Source: JAQGMV01 sp046597455 (GTDB lineage: Bacteria; Pseudomonadota; Gammaproteobacteria; Burkholderiales; SG8-41). From it: DNA of 20,094 bases. Positions 1 to 8,613 of this stretch are shown piece after piece. Each line of letters starts with the position of its first letter. Within the stretch, counting starts at the first letter, position 1. The stretch lies in the NCBI GenBank assembly GCA_046597455.1, contig JBKJKJ010000210.1, positions 1 to 20,094 on the forward strand, in the 5' to 3' direction. The notes below the pieces were generated by a model. The model saw only the letters and a list, made by a program, of their open reading frames with translations. It was not told the DNA's origin and did no database searches. A program made the position numbers and the translations under genes.

Positions 1-1
1 G

Positions 2-748
2 GCCGGGTGCGATTCGATCAGCCCGAACCGGCATCACGATATTGCCAATGTCGACGAGCTTCTCGACCAGGTCGCCTACGTTCGCGACCTCACGGGCCGG
101 CCGGTCGGAATCAAGACGGCGGTGGGTGGCTGGGAATTCATCAACGAGCTCTGCGAAGCCGTCCTGCAGCGCGGCAACGGCTACGCGCCTGATTTCATCG
201 CGATCGACGGTGGGGAAGGCGGCAGCGGCGCGGCACCCCAGACCCTGATGGACCACATGGCGCTCCCCATCGCCGAGGCGCTGCCGCGAGTGGTCGATGC
301 GCTGCTCCAGTCGGGGCTGAAAACGCGCATTCGCGTGGTGGCCGCGGGCAAGCTGGTGACTTCCGCGCGCGCGGCGTGGGCGTTGTGCGCGGGGGCGGAT
401 TTCGTCAACACCGCGCGCGGCTTCATGTTCGCGCTGGGGTGCATACAGGCGTTGCGCTGCCACACCAATACCTGTCCCACCGGCGTCACGACGCACAACA
501 AGCGATTGCAACGCGGGCTGGCGGTGGAAGAGAAATACCTGCGGGTGGCGAATTACTGCCGCAACATGAACATGGAAATCGATATGATCGCGCACTCGTG
601 TGGATGCCGTCACGCCCGGGAGCTGACGCGCGAGCACGTGCGCATCGTGCAGTCCGCGAACAACAGCATCGCGCTCAACATGCTATGCCCGTACCCGATC
701 GTCGGGGTTAAGCCCGTACCACGTCCTATCGACACCGTGGTGAGCTGA
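2..748 (+). CDS. FMN-binding glutamate synthase family protein, 3' part (5' end outside window)
   Basis: The frame is open from base 2 to a TGA at 746-748, giving about 248 C-terminal residues. They match the FMN-binding TIM-barrel domain of glutamate synthase (GltS domain). The stretch includes the start SPNRHHDI, a GIKTAVGGWEF strand, the FMN/substrate loop IDGGEGGSGAAPQ, and AAGKLVTSARAAWALCAGAD. The Fe-S signature C-x5-C-H-x3-C-P-x-G (CIQALRCHTNTCPTG) is intact and would hold the 3Fe-4S cluster. Stand-alone proteins of this family lack the glutaminase domain of GltB, and many are membrane-anchored with unproven substrates. True GltB would continue into a C-terminal beta-helix domain. This one stops shortly after the Fe-S region with a 55-60 residue tail containing a CGCRH motif, which favours the stand-alone family. 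The gene is cut by the window edge, so total length and N-terminal features cannot be judged. Confidence 0.9.
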   Translation, partial: AGCDSISPNRHHDIANVDELLDQVAYVRDLTGRPVGIKTAVGGWEFINELCEAVLQRGNGYAPDFIAIDGGEGGSGAAPQTLMDHMALPIAEALPRVVDALLQSGLKTRIRVVAAGKLVTSARAAWALCAGADFVNTARGFMFALGCIQALRCHTNTCPTGVTTHNKRLQRGLAVEEKYLRVANYCRNMNMEIDMIAHSCGCRHARELTREHVRIVQSANNSIALNMLCPYPIVGVKPVPRPIDTVVS

Positions 749-843
749 CGAGGCGCTGGCTGGATGCGCTGCGCGACACCGTTGCGCGTCTGATCGCCTT
801 GATATTTCCCCGCGCGCTACGAAGGCGGCAGGATTCGCGACCC

Positions 844-871
844 CTTGAAAAAGACGCGTCAGGCCCGATGT
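844..871 (+). promoter_or_regulatory. Sigma-32 (RpoH) heat-shock promoter of clpB
   Basis: CTTGAAA at 844-850 is a perfect match to the -35 half of the RpoH consensus. CCCGATGT at 864-871 matches the -10 consensus CCCCATNT except at one position. The spacer is 13 bases, within the usual range. The site lies about 45 bases upstream of the clpB ATG, which is where a heat-shock promoter of this gene is expected. Transcription would start near 878-880. Confidence 0.8.
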
Positions 872-915
872 AGCGTAGTGAGAGTCTGTGTCCGGATGTA
901 TTCGCGAGGATAGCC

Positions 916-2739
916 ATGCGTTTCGACAAATTCACGACAAAATTCCAGCAGGCGTTCGCCGAGGCGCAAAGCCTTGCCGTGGGCAACGACAACGCCTACA
1001 TCGAGCCGCAGCATCTGCTATATGCGCTTCACCAGGACCCCGGCACGGCCTCGCTGCTGCAGCGGGCAGGTGTCAATGCCGCGAAGCTCAAGACCGACCT
1101 GAAGAGTGCCGTCGACCGCCTGCCCAAAGTTGAAGGCGCGGGTGGCGAGGTCAATGTCTCCCGGGATCTGAGCAACCTCCTCAACCTTGCCGACAAGGAG
1201 GCGCAAAAGCGTGGCGATCAGTTCATCGCCTCGGAGCTTTTCCTTCTGGCGCTTCTCGAAGATAAAGGCGAGACCGGGCGGCTGCTGAAGCAGGCCGGCG
1301 CGACGAAGGCGGGGCTGGCGCAGGCCATCGACGCTGTGCGAGGCGGGCAGAGCGTCGAGAATCCGGAAGCGGAGGGTGCCCGCGAGGCGCTCAAGAAATA
1401 CACGCTCGACCTCACTGAGCGGGCGCGGGAAGGCAAGCTCGATCCGGTGATCGGCCGCGACGACGAAATCCGGCGTACGATCCAGATCCTTCAGCGGCGC
1501 ACCAAGAACAATCCTGTCCTGATCGGGGAGCCCGGAGTGGGCAAGACCGCGATCGTGGAAGGGCTTGCGCAACGCATCGTGAACGAGGAAGTGCCCGAGA
1601 CCCTGAAAGGCAAACGGGTGCTGTCGCTCGACATGGCGGCGCTGCTCGCGGGTGCCAAGTACCGCGGCGAGTTCGAAGAGCGCCTCAAAGCGGTGCTCAA
1701 GGAAATCTCGCAGGAAGAAGGGCGCATCATCGTTTTCATCGACGAGCTCCACACCATGGTCGGCGCGGGAAAAGCCGAGGGGGCGATGGATGCGGGCAAC
1801 ATGCTCAAGCCGGCGCTCGCGCGCGGAGAGCTGCACTGCGTCGGCGCGACGACCCTGGACGAATACCGCAAATATATCGAAAAGGACGCAGCCCTCGAGC
1901 GCCGCTTCCAGAAAGTGCTGGTCGACGAGCCTTCCGTCGAAGCCACTATCGCGATCCTGCGCGGTCTTCAGGAGAAATACGCGCTGCATCATGGTGTGAA
2001 GATTACCGATCCGGCGATCGTCGCTGCAGCCGAGCTGTCCCACCGCTACATCACGGACCGCTTCCTGCCGGATAAGGCGATCGATCTCATCGACGAGGCC
2101 GGTTCCCGGATCAAGATGGAAATCGACTCGAAACCCGAATCGATGGACCGTCTGGAGCGCCGACTCATCCAGCTGAAGATCGAGCGCGAAGCGGTGAAGA
2201 AGGAGCGCGACGACGCGTCTAAGAAAAGACTCGAGCTGATCGAGCAGGAGATCCGCAACCTCGAGCGCGAGTTTGCCGACCTCGAAGAGATCTGGAAAGC
2301 CGAAAAGGCGATGGTGCAGGGCGCCGCTCACATCAAGGAGGAGATCGAGCGCGTAAAGGCCGACATCGTGCGTCTGCAGCGCGAAGCCAAATTCGACAAA
2401 GTGGCGGAGCTGCAATATGGCAAGCTGCCGCAACTGGAAACACAGCTCAAGCAGGCCGAGAGCACCAACGAGGGGCAGGTCAAGCCCAGGCTGCTGCGCA
2501 CCCAGGTCGGTGCCGAGGAGATCGCCGAAGTGGTCTCCCGCATGACGGGGATTCCGGTCTCGAAGATGATGCAGGGCGAGCGCGACAAGCTGCTCCGGAT
2601 GGAGGACGCGCTGCACCGGCGGGTGATCGGGCAGGACGAGGCCGTGCGCCTCGTGGCGGATGCGATCAGGCGCCAGCGCGCGGGTCTGGGCGATCCGAAT
2701 CGTCCGTACGGGTCCTTCCTTTTCCTGGGACCCACCTAG
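916..2739 (+). CDS. clpB: ClpB disaggregase, N-terminal part of a frameshifted gene (stops in NBD2 Walker A)
   Basis: ClpB is the Hsp100 AAA+ disaggregase that works with DnaK to thread aggregated proteins in the cytoplasm. The 607 residues read here hold the N-domain (about 1-145) and NBD1 with Walker A GEPGVGKT at 204-211 and Walker B FIDELH near 274-279. They also hold the long coiled-coil middle domain (about 400-530) and the start of NBD2 (VIGQDEAV, then GSFLFLGPT). The frame then hits TAG at 2737-2739, exactly where GPTGVGKT should continue. The downstream frame (2739-3506) carries VGKTEL onward, so one base is missing and the codon for the first Walker A glycine after GPT is altered. 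With one base restored the gene would encode about 863 residues, the usual ClpB length. As read, the product lacks the second ATPase ring and should be inactive. A sequence or assembly error is a real alternative. The sigma-32 promoter upstream fits the gene. Confidence 0.93.
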   Translation: MRFDKFTTKFQQAFAEAQSLAVGNDNAYIEPQHLLYALHQDPGTASLLQRAGVNAAKLKTDLKSAVDRLPKVEGAGGEVNVSRDLSNLLNLADKEAQKRGDQFIASELFLLALLEDKGETGRLLKQAGATKAGLAQAIDAVRGGQSVENPEAEGAREALKKYTLDLTERAREGKLDPVIGRDDEIRRTIQILQRRTKNNPVLIGEPGVGKTAIVEGLAQRIVNEEVPETLKGKRVLSLDMAALLAGAKYRGEFEERLKAVLKEISQEEGRIIVFIDELHTMVGAGKAEGAMDAGNMLKPALARGELHCVGATTLDEYRKYIEKDAALERRFQKVLVDEPSVEATIAILRGLQEKYALHHGVKITDPAIVAAAELSHRYITDRFLPDKAIDLIDEAGSRIKMEIDSKPESMDRLERRLIQLKIEREAVKKERDDASKKRLELIEQEIRNLEREFADLEEIWKAEKAMVQGAAHIKEEIERVKADIVRLQREAKFDKVAELQYGKLPQLETQLKQAESTNEGQVKPRLLRTQVGAEEIAEVVSRMTGIPVSKMMQGERDKLLRMEDALHRRVIGQDEAVRLVADAIRRQRAGLGDPNRPYGSFLFLGPT

Positions 2740-3506
2740 TCGGCAAGACCGAGCTGTGCAAAACGCTGGCGGAATTTCTGTTCGATGCGCAAGACCATCT
2801 CATCCGCATCGACATGTCCGAATTCATGGAGAAGCATTCGGTCGCGAGGCTGATCGGAGCGCCGCCCGGTTATGTGGGTTATGAAGAAGGCGGGTATCTC
2901 ACGGAGCTGGTGCGCCGCAAGCCGTACTCGGTCATCCTCCTCGATGAAATCGAGAAAGCACACCCTGACGTATTCAATGTGCTGCTGCAGGTCCTGGACG
3001 ACGGTCGCATGACCGACGGACAGGGCCGCACGGTGGACTTCAAGAATACGGTGATCGTCATGACCTCGAACCTGGGCTCGCAGATGATCCAGACGATGGC
3101 TCACGAAGAATATTCGGCGATCAAGAGCGCGGTGATGGCAGAAGTGAAAACCCATTTCCGGCCGGAGTTCATCAACCGTATCGACGAGATCGTGGTCTTC
3201 CATCCGCTGGATGAAACGAACATTCGAGAAATCGCCCGCATCCAGCTTCAGTATCTCGAAAAGCGTCTGGCGGCGATGGATATGGGGCTCGAGGTCACCG
3301 ATGCAGCGCTGAGGGAAATCGCGTCAGTCGGATTCGATCCTGTGTATGGCGCCCGGCCGTTGAAGCGCGCCATCCAGTCGCAGATTGAGAATCCGCTGGC
3401 GAAGGCAATACTGGAAGGGCAGTTCGGGCCGAAGGACCTGATCAAGGTCGACGCCCGCAAAGGTGAGGTCGTGTTCGAGAAGGCGGCGCTCGCGCAGGCT
3501 GCCTGA
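2739..3506 (+). CDS. clpB: ClpB disaggregase, C-terminal part of the frameshifted gene
   Basis: Homology resumes at GTC 2739 with VGKTELCKTLAEFL and runs without further damage to TGA at 3504-3506. It holds the remainder of NBD2: IDMSEFMEKHSVARLIGAPPG (split here as IDMSEFMEKHS and ARLIGAPPGYVGYEEGG pore-loop region), Walker B VILLDEIEKAH, sensor-1 MTSNLGS, the arginine-finger region FRPEFINRIDEI, and sensor-2 GARPLKRAIQ. The first ATG in this frame is at 2814, inside the domain. A protein starting there would lack Walker A and is unlikely to be functional. No ribosome binding site suggests independent translation. Codon use and conservation look like those of a gene still under selection, so the break is recent or artefactual. 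The gene ends 21 bases before a strong intrinsic terminator. Confidence 0.88.
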   Translation, partial: VGKTELCKTLAEFLFDAQDHLIRIDMSEFMEKHSVARLIGAPPGYVGYEEGGYLTELVRRKPYSVILLDEIEKAHPDVFNVLLQVLDDGRMTDGQGRTVDFKNTVIVMTSNLGSQMIQTMAHEEYSAIKSAVMAEVKTHFRPEFINRIDEIVVFHPLDETNIREIARIQLQYLEKRLAAMDMGLEVTDAALREIASVGFDPVYGARPLKRAIQSQIENPLAKAILEGQFGPKDLIKVDARKGEVVFEKAALAQAA

Positions 3507-3527
3507 TCAGGTTCGGCGTGCGGTGTC

Positions 3528-3560
3528 AAGGCCCGCTGCCCAATGGCAGTGGGCCTTTCT
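3528..3560 (+). terminator. Intrinsic terminator after clpB
   Basis: AAGGCCCGCTGCC (3528-3540) pairs with GGCAGTGGGCCTT (3545-3557) around the four-base loop CAAT, with one mismatch, and is followed by TCT after the TT. This is a strong GC-rich stem with a short U-run. It lies 21 bases after the clpB stop and would separate clpB from the cyclase gene. Confidence 0.8.
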
Positions 3561-3785
3561 ATGTCCGCCTCGCCTGCCGATTTTTGTACACTCCCGACGA
3601 GAATGCGGCAGCGGAGCACCCATCGGCACGGGCCGGGGCGAGGCTGTGCGCATAAGCGCGTACCTCCGGCATCGACGTGCGCACCATTTGCGACTTTTTG
3701 CCGCACCCTCACGCGTGACATGAGCGCTACGGCACGCAGAGGTGTCTGGAACGGATGTTGCTCGCCGGACATCAGGGGGCGAATA

Positions 3786-4871
3786 ATGCAGAACCCGGCA
3801 CACGCCGGTCCCGGCGCAGGCAGCCTGGCCGAGAGTATCGAGCCGCATCGGCTGCGCGCGGAGCTGCGCGAAAAAGAGCGGATGCTCGCGACGCTCATGG
3901 GGAATCTGCGCGGCATCGTGTACCGATGCCGCATTTCCGAACGCAAAATCGCCGAGCGCGCGCTGCGGGAAGCCGAACGCAAGTATCGCAGCATCTTCGA
4001 AAACGCGACCGAAGGCATTTTCCAGTCGACTCCCGATGGGCGCTACATCGAGGCTAATCCCGCGCTCGCCCGCATTCTGGGGTACGACACCCCGGGTGCG
4101 CTCGTGGCGTCGCGCAGTGACATTAGCGCTCAGCTCTACGTCGAGCCGGGCCGGCGCGACGAGTTCATCCGGCTTGCGCGGGTGCACGGTGCCGTTCGCG
4201 GTTTCGTTTCGCAGGTTTATCGGCGTCACGGCGACATCATCTGGATCTCGGAGAATGCGCGCCCGGTGTACGACTCAGCCGATTGTCTGCTGCACTACGA
4301 AGGTACCGTGGTCGACATCAGCGACCTTCGGCACCATGAAGAGCGGCTCAAACATCAGGCGAGTCATGACGCGCTGACCCACCTGCCCAATCGTGCCTTG
4401 CTCTACGATCGACTGTCCCAGTCCATTGCGCATTCGTGCCGGTATGGCGGCCTGGTGGGCGTCGCGTTCGTTGATCTCGATCATTTCAAGACGGTCAACG
4501 ACAGTTTCGGACACGACGCCGGGGACGCGCTGCTGAAGACCATGGCGGAGCGCATGACGGGCTGCGTGCGCGGGAGCGACACGGTGTCGCGGCCGGGTGG
4601 TGACGAGTTCGTCCTCGTCATCTGCGGCGAGCCCGACGAGGCGGCGCTTGCCTATACGCTGGAGCGCATACGCAAAGCCGTTGCCGAGCCGTGGCAGACG
4701 CGCGGCAGCGAGCTGCGGGTCACGTGCAGCATCGGTGCTGCGGTGTTCCCGCGCGATGGCACCGATGATGCGACGCTGCTCAAGAACGCGGACATCGCCA
4801 TGTATCGTGCGAAAGCTGCGGGCCGCAACGCCATCGAATTTTTCGGACCTCGCGCGGACCCGCTGGATTAG
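3786..4871 (+). CDS. PAS-GGDEF diguanylate cyclase
   Basis: This is a predicted cyclase making cyclic di-GMP from two GTP, 361 residues, cytoplasmic with no membrane segment. A coiled-coil-like N-terminus (22-66) leads to one full PAS domain (about 66-180, from YRSIFENATEGIFQ to VVDISDLRHHEERL). A GGDEF domain (about 190-355) follows. The active-site loop RPGGDEF is at 269-275. An RxxD inhibitory site (RGSD, 262-265) sits five residues before it, so product inhibition is likely. No EAL domain is present. I chose ATG 3786 because GGGGG lies seven bases upstream. An in-frame ATG at 3720 would add 22 poorly protein-like residues, and starts further upstream overlap the clpB terminator. Residues 38-50 (GNLRGIVYRCRI) look like the start of a second PAS domain fused directly to the linker that normally follows a PAS domain. 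The gene ends eight bases from the convergent lipocalin gene. Confidence 0.9.
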   Translation: MQNPAHAGPGAGSLAESIEPHRLRAELREKERMLATLMGNLRGIVYRCRISERKIAERALREAERKYRSIFENATEGIFQSTPDGRYIEANPALARILGYDTPGALVASRSDISAQLYVEPGRRDEFIRLARVHGAVRGFVSQVYRRHGDIIWISENARPVYDSADCLLHYEGTVVDISDLRHHEERLKHQASHDALTHLPNRALLYDRLSQSIAHSCRYGGLVGVAFVDLDHFKTVNDSFGHDAGDALLKTMAERMTGCVRGSDTVSRPGGDEFVLVICGEPDEAALAYTLERIRKAVAEPWQTRGSELRVTCSIGAAVFPRDGTDDATLLKNADIAMYRAKAAGRNAIEFFGPRADPLD

Positions 4872-4879
4872 TCACGACC

Positions 4880-6079
4880 TCACAGTCGCAGGGGGCGCTG
4901 GTATCCGGTGAGCTCCAGGTAGCCGCGGCCTGCAGGCTTGCCGTCGGCCAGCGCGCGCACCGCGCCTTCCCAGTACACGGTACCGACCGTCGCCCGCGCA
5001 TCGCTTTCCTGGTCATCCATGAGCGGCTCGAGCGTGACCGCCAGGTTGCCGGCGCGCACGCGCCACGCGACCGGATAGGTCACGCCGGTCTTCGGCGAGC
5101 GCCAGTAGCGCAAGGGGACGAATTCGATCTCCCCTGGCAGGTAGGTGCGGCGCACGCCCGCCGCATCGCGCTGCGTCCCGCCAGCCCACAGGGCTGCGCC
5201 GTGGGCGTCACGCATACGGAACGCCATCAGTGCGCCGCCGTCGTGGAAATTGATCCCGATCCAGTCCCACCCGGTTGCGCGCGCGTCCATGTAACTCGAA
5301 GACCATTCGTGATCGAGCCACGCGCGTCCGCTGACTTGCGTGCGCGTGCCCGACTCGGTGATCGTTCCCGTCACGTCGAGCTGAGGGAGGCTGTAGTAAT
5401 AGCTCGCTGATTCGATATGCGGGCCTTTTCGGCTCAGGCCTTCGTCACCCTGAAGGAGTGGGGGCTGGGTTGGCCTGAACAGCAGGCCGAGGCTGAAATC
5501 CCCTGCAGGGATGTGGGCGCGATACGCTGCCCCGGCCTGTGTCAGCGACCAGTCGTCTATCCACGCGTGGGTGCGGCCGACCCCGGCGCCTGCCAGCCCG
5601 AACACCGCGCGCGCAATGCGTTGGGCATGCCGTAGCCGGCTCTGTCGGGGATCGCTCAGTGCCGCGTGCGCGATCATGATTTCGCGCGCGGCGAAAGCGC
5701 TTGGATTGCGCTCGTCCATCCGGGGCCGCGTCCTGAAGAAGGTGATCTGGAAACCCACTGCTTCGCGGCCCCGTGGTTCGAGCCAGCCGGTGACGTACCA
5801 CCATTCGGTGCGGAAAGCGGGGTGGCTGCCTTCATCGAAAGGAAAGCGCAGGGGGTAGCCCGGTGTCACCGCAGAAAACGTCGTGGGAAGAGGGTGGGCG
5901 GAAGGCGGGGCAGCAGGGGTGGCAGCAGGGTTGGCAGCAGCGCCTGAGTTTTCAGCCGCAAGCGCTGGAATTACCGGCGCCGGAAGAAGCGCCACGGCCA
6001 GGGCCCGCAGGGTGCGACGCCGCATCGAGCGATCAACCCCGATGTTCTTCTCTCGTTTCTTCCTTCGCGCGGCTCGCAT
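4880..6079 (-). CDS. AttH/CrtC-like secreted lipocalin-family protein
   Basis: The 399-residue product belongs to the AttH/carotenoid 1,2-hydratase-like lipocalin family (COG5621 type), often annotated as a predicted secreted hydrolase. Signature stretches are HPAFRTEWWYVTGWLE in the first lipocalin half and GRAWLDHEWSSS...GWDWIGINF in the second. The N-terminus has a basic patch (RRKKREK, then MRRRTLRA) and a hydrophobic run ending PALAAEN, i.e. an export signal; the RRR could make it Tat-dependent, which is uncertain. An Ala/Pro-rich linker follows. I chose ATG 6079 because the upstream permease stop overlaps it as TAATG and GGGAGG lies seven bases before it. An in-frame ATG at 6025 has only a distant GGGG. 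The gene is last in an operon with an ABC ATPase and an FtsX-type permease, an arrangement known for AttEFGH-like systems. The true substrate is unknown; carotenoid hydration is unlikely, as no carotenoid genes are nearby. Confidence 0.88.
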   Translation of the reverse strand: MRAARRKKREKNIGVDRSMRRRTLRALAVALLPAPVIPALAAENSGAAANPAATPAAPPSAHPLPTTFSAVTPGYPLRFPFDEGSHPAFRTEWWYVTGWLEPRGREAVGFQITFFRTRPRMDERNPSAFAAREIMIAHAALSDPRQSRLRHAQRIARAVFGLAGAGVGRTHAWIDDWSLTQAGAAYRAHIPAGDFSLGLLFRPTQPPLLQGDEGLSRKGPHIESASYYYSLPQLDVTGTITESGTRTQVSGRAWLDHEWSSSYMDARATGWDWIGINFHDGGALMAFRMRDAHGAALWAGGTQRDAAGVRRTYLPGEIEFVPLRYWRSPKTGVTYPVAWRVRAGNLAVTLEPLMDDQESDARATVGTVYWEGAVRALADGKPAGRGYLELTGYQRPLRL

Positions 6080-8613
6080 TACCAATCCTCCCGCACCGCC
6101 CGTGTCACCTCGTCGCTCATCGCGCGCCTGCCGCTCAGTACGGCGGTGATAGACGCCGCCGCGATCAGGCCGGCGGCCAGGGCGGCGAGTGCGTGCCAGG
6201 GGATGTGCAGATCCATGCTCCAGTGGAACGACTGACGGTTGATGACGTGAATCAGGATGAGACTGATGAGCCATCCTGCGGCGAGGCCCGCAGCGACGCC
6301 CAGGGCGCCGACGACAAGGCCTTCGCACCCGAGCATCGCCGCGATCTGCCGTCGGGTCATGCCCAGGTGGCGCAGCACGCCGAATTCGCGACGCCTCGCA
6401 AGGGCCTGCGCGCTGAAGCTCGCACTGACGCCGAACATGCCGATGAGCACGGCGGCCACTTCGAGCGCGTATGTGACCGCAAAGGTGCGGTCGAAAAGCC
6501 TGAGCGAAATCACCTTGAGCTCGCGAGTCGTCGCGATTTCGAGGGCATCGGCAGAGTCGAGCGATGCACGTAGCCGCACTGACACGTCTTCGGCACGCGC
6601 GTGCTCATCGAGTTTCAGCGCAGCTTCGTTGGCGCGCCCGTCACCGCTTAGCCTCTCATATAGCGCGCGCTCGATGACGATCGCCCCGTTCTGCCGTGCG
6701 TAATCGCGCCAAACGCCCGCTACGATAAACCGGTGTGCGGCATTGCCGATGGGCAGTTCGATCGTATCGCCCGGCTTGGTGCGCAGGAGATCGGCCGCGA
6801 CTTCGGACAGCCACGCAGTGGGCGGCGCACCGGATGCCGGGATTCGCGTCGGGCCTTCGAAAGGCAGGTGCGGAGCTTGCGCACCGGGCGGGACGGGGCG
6901 GGCCAGCAAGGTCAGCGGTGGCCGGTCGGCCCTCACAAACACGTTCTGGCTGCGGATGAAGATGGCCTCCCGCACCCCGGGGAGTGCGCCGATCCGGGCC
7001 TGTTCTTCAGGCGAGAAAAAACCGGTTTCGCCGACGCGACCCGCACGGATGTACAGATCGGCCGGTAGCATCTGGTCCAGCCACGCTTCGAGTGAGTCGC
7101 GAAACGAGCCCACCATGATCAACATGGATACCATCAGGCTGAAACTCGCGAGGATCGCGGCGAGGCTCACGCCGACCTGTCTCGGCGTCGCCTGGAGTTG
7201 GGCCGCGGCGAGTGCCGCCGGCGGATAGCGCAGCGCGGGGAGCCGCGAGAGCACCGCTTCCGCGAACCGCGGCATTGCGAGTATCGCGCCGAACAGTATC
7301 AGCGCGACCGCAAGGTATCCGGCGATCGGCACTTCCCCGGCAGCAGGGGCCTGCGACACGGCGAGACCGCTGGCGATGAGCAGAAATCCCGGCCAGATTT
7401 TGTGCAGTCCGCGCAACGCCTCTTCTTCGTCGCCGGATCTGAGCGCCAGGGCCGCAGGACGGCGGGCGGCTTCCCACGCCGGCAGCAGCGCGCCCAGTAC
7501 CGCGAAAGCGACCCCGAGCAGGAAAAACGCGGCGAGCGCGAGCGGGTCGACCTCGATACGGGCGGTCATCCCCCTGAAGTAACCTGCGCCGAGGTCTGCG
7601 CCGAGGTGCTGTAGGGCGACGCGGGCGAGGAACCCGCCGAGTGCGATGCCGAGTGCCGACCCCAGCACGCCGATGAGTGCGCCTTCGACGACGAGGAGGC
7701 GCAGCAAACGTGCCGTCGTGAGGCCGACGACGCGAAGCAGCGCGAGCTGCGAGCGCCGGCGCACCAGGGCGAGAAACTGCGTGGAGAAGACCAGGAACGC
7801 ACCCGTGAAAAGCGCGACCAGCGCAAGCATGTCCAGATTCGTGCGGTAGGCGCGTGACAGGCCGGCGCTGCGCTCGGCCTCCGCTTGCGGTGTTGCGACC
7901 ACGATGCCCGGAGGGAGTTGGGCCGCAAGGGTGGCCGCAAACCGTTGCGTGTCCGTTCCCGGTTGCAGCTTCAGATCGATGCGATGGAGCGAACCCACAC
8001 GATCGAAATGCCACTGCGCGTTGGCGATGTCCATGATGGCCAGGCGCTGCGGCGTGGCGCCCGCGGGCAGCAGGGCGACGATGCGTAGCGCGATGAAGCG
8101 CGAACCGGCCTGCAGCCGCAACGTGTCCCCGGCGTTCAGGCCGAGATCCTCGGCCGCAGCCCGCGAGAGCATGATCGAATCGGGCTGGAACAGGTCGAGC
8201 AGCCCGTCACGGCTTACGCCGAGGAGTTGCGACTGTACTTGGGCCGCGCGAAAGGGATCCAGCCCCAACAGTTTGATCGTTTCCCTGCGGCCGGAGAGGT
8301 GTACCGGCAGTTGTACCTCCAGCTCGAGCGCCGGGCTGACAGCGCGCACGTCAGGCAAACGGGCGAGACGCGGATAAAGCGCTTCGGAAAATCCGGCGCG
8401 CGGGCCTCTTACGACCAGATCGGCTTCACCCGCCAACGCGCGTACTGCGCGGTTGAATTCGTTCGCAGCGCTGGAATTGATGAGATGGACCGCTACGCCG
8501 AGTGCTACTCCGAAAGCGATGCCGAGCACGGCGAGCGCGAGCCGCCCGGGATGATCCCGCCAGGCGCCGCCCGCGGTCGCGAGCAATACCGCCGCGGCGG
8601 CTCGCCACGCCAT
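6079..8613 (-). CDS. FtsX-family ABC transporter permease (large, duplicated)
   Basis: This 844-residue inner-membrane protein has the layout of large MacB/FtsX-type permeases: an N-terminal membrane helix (about 26-46), a periplasmic domain (about 50-255), and a block of helices with a first FtsX core (about 260-385). Further helices follow, then a second periplasmic domain, and a second FtsX core near the C-terminus (about 710-830). The motif RRREFGVLRHLGMTRRQI before the last core is typical of FtsX permeases. Such proteins move lipids, lipoproteins or peptides by mechanotransmission rather than by a classic channel. ATG 8613 overlaps the ATPase stop as TGATG; GTG 8616 is an equally close alternative. 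The 3' end overlaps the lipocalin start. Translational coupling along the whole operon is therefore likely. The substrate cannot be told from the sequence. Confidence 0.9.
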   Translation of the reverse strand: MAWRAAAAVLLATAGGAWRDHPGRLALAVLGIAFGVALGVAVHLINSSAANEFNRAVRALAGEADLVVRGPRAGFSEALYPRLARLPDVRAVSPALELEVQLPVHLSGRRETIKLLGLDPFRAAQVQSQLLGVSRDGLLDLFQPDSIMLSRAAAEDLGLNAGDTLRLQAGSRFIALRIVALLPAGATPQRLAIMDIANAQWHFDRVGSLHRIDLKLQPGTDTQRFAATLAAQLPPGIVVATPQAEAERSAGLSRAYRTNLDMLALVALFTGAFLVFSTQFLALVRRRSQLALLRVVGLTTARLLRLLVVEGALIGVLGSALGIALGGFLARVALQHLGADLGAGYFRGMTARIEVDPLALAAFFLLGVAFAVLGALLPAWEAARRPAALALRSGDEEEALRGLHKIWPGFLLIASGLAVSQAPAAGEVPIAGYLAVALILFGAILAMPRFAEAVLSRLPALRYPPAALAAAQLQATPRQVGVSLAAILASFSLMVSMLIMVGSFRDSLEAWLDQMLPADLYIRAGRVGETGFFSPEEQARIGALPGVREAIFIRSQNVFVRADRPPLTLLARPVPPGAQAPHLPFEGPTRIPASGAPPTAWLSEVAADLLRTKPGDTIELPIGNAAHRFIVAGVWRDYARQNGAIVIERALYERLSGDGRANEAALKLDEHARAEDVSVRLRASLDSADALEIATTRELKVISLRLFDRTFAVTYALEVAAVLIGMFGVSASFSAQALARRREFGVLRHLGMTRRQIAAMLGCEGLVVGALGVAAGLAAGWLISLILIHVINRQSFHWSMDLHIPWHALAALAAGLIAAASITAVLSGRRAMSDEVTRAVREDW

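Noticed and set aside
1018..2616. Long 532-codon minus-strand frame opposite clpB
   Set aside because: It is the mirror of a strongly conserved GC-rich gene; its translation has no recognisable domain.
2730..2745. Programmed -1 frameshift joining the two halves of clpB
   Set aside because: The bases in frame before the stop (A CCC ACC) do not form a slippery heptamer, and -1 slippage would place leucine in place of the Walker A glycine. ClpB is not known to use recoding.
3543..3785. Longer N-terminus for the diguanylate cyclase
   Set aside because: The extra residues lie over the clpB terminator and look non-coding; ATG 3786 has a good ribosome binding site.
3561..3785. Cyclic di-GMP riboswitch before the cyclase gene
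   Set aside because: The space is long enough, but I see none of the conserved GEMM core sequence.
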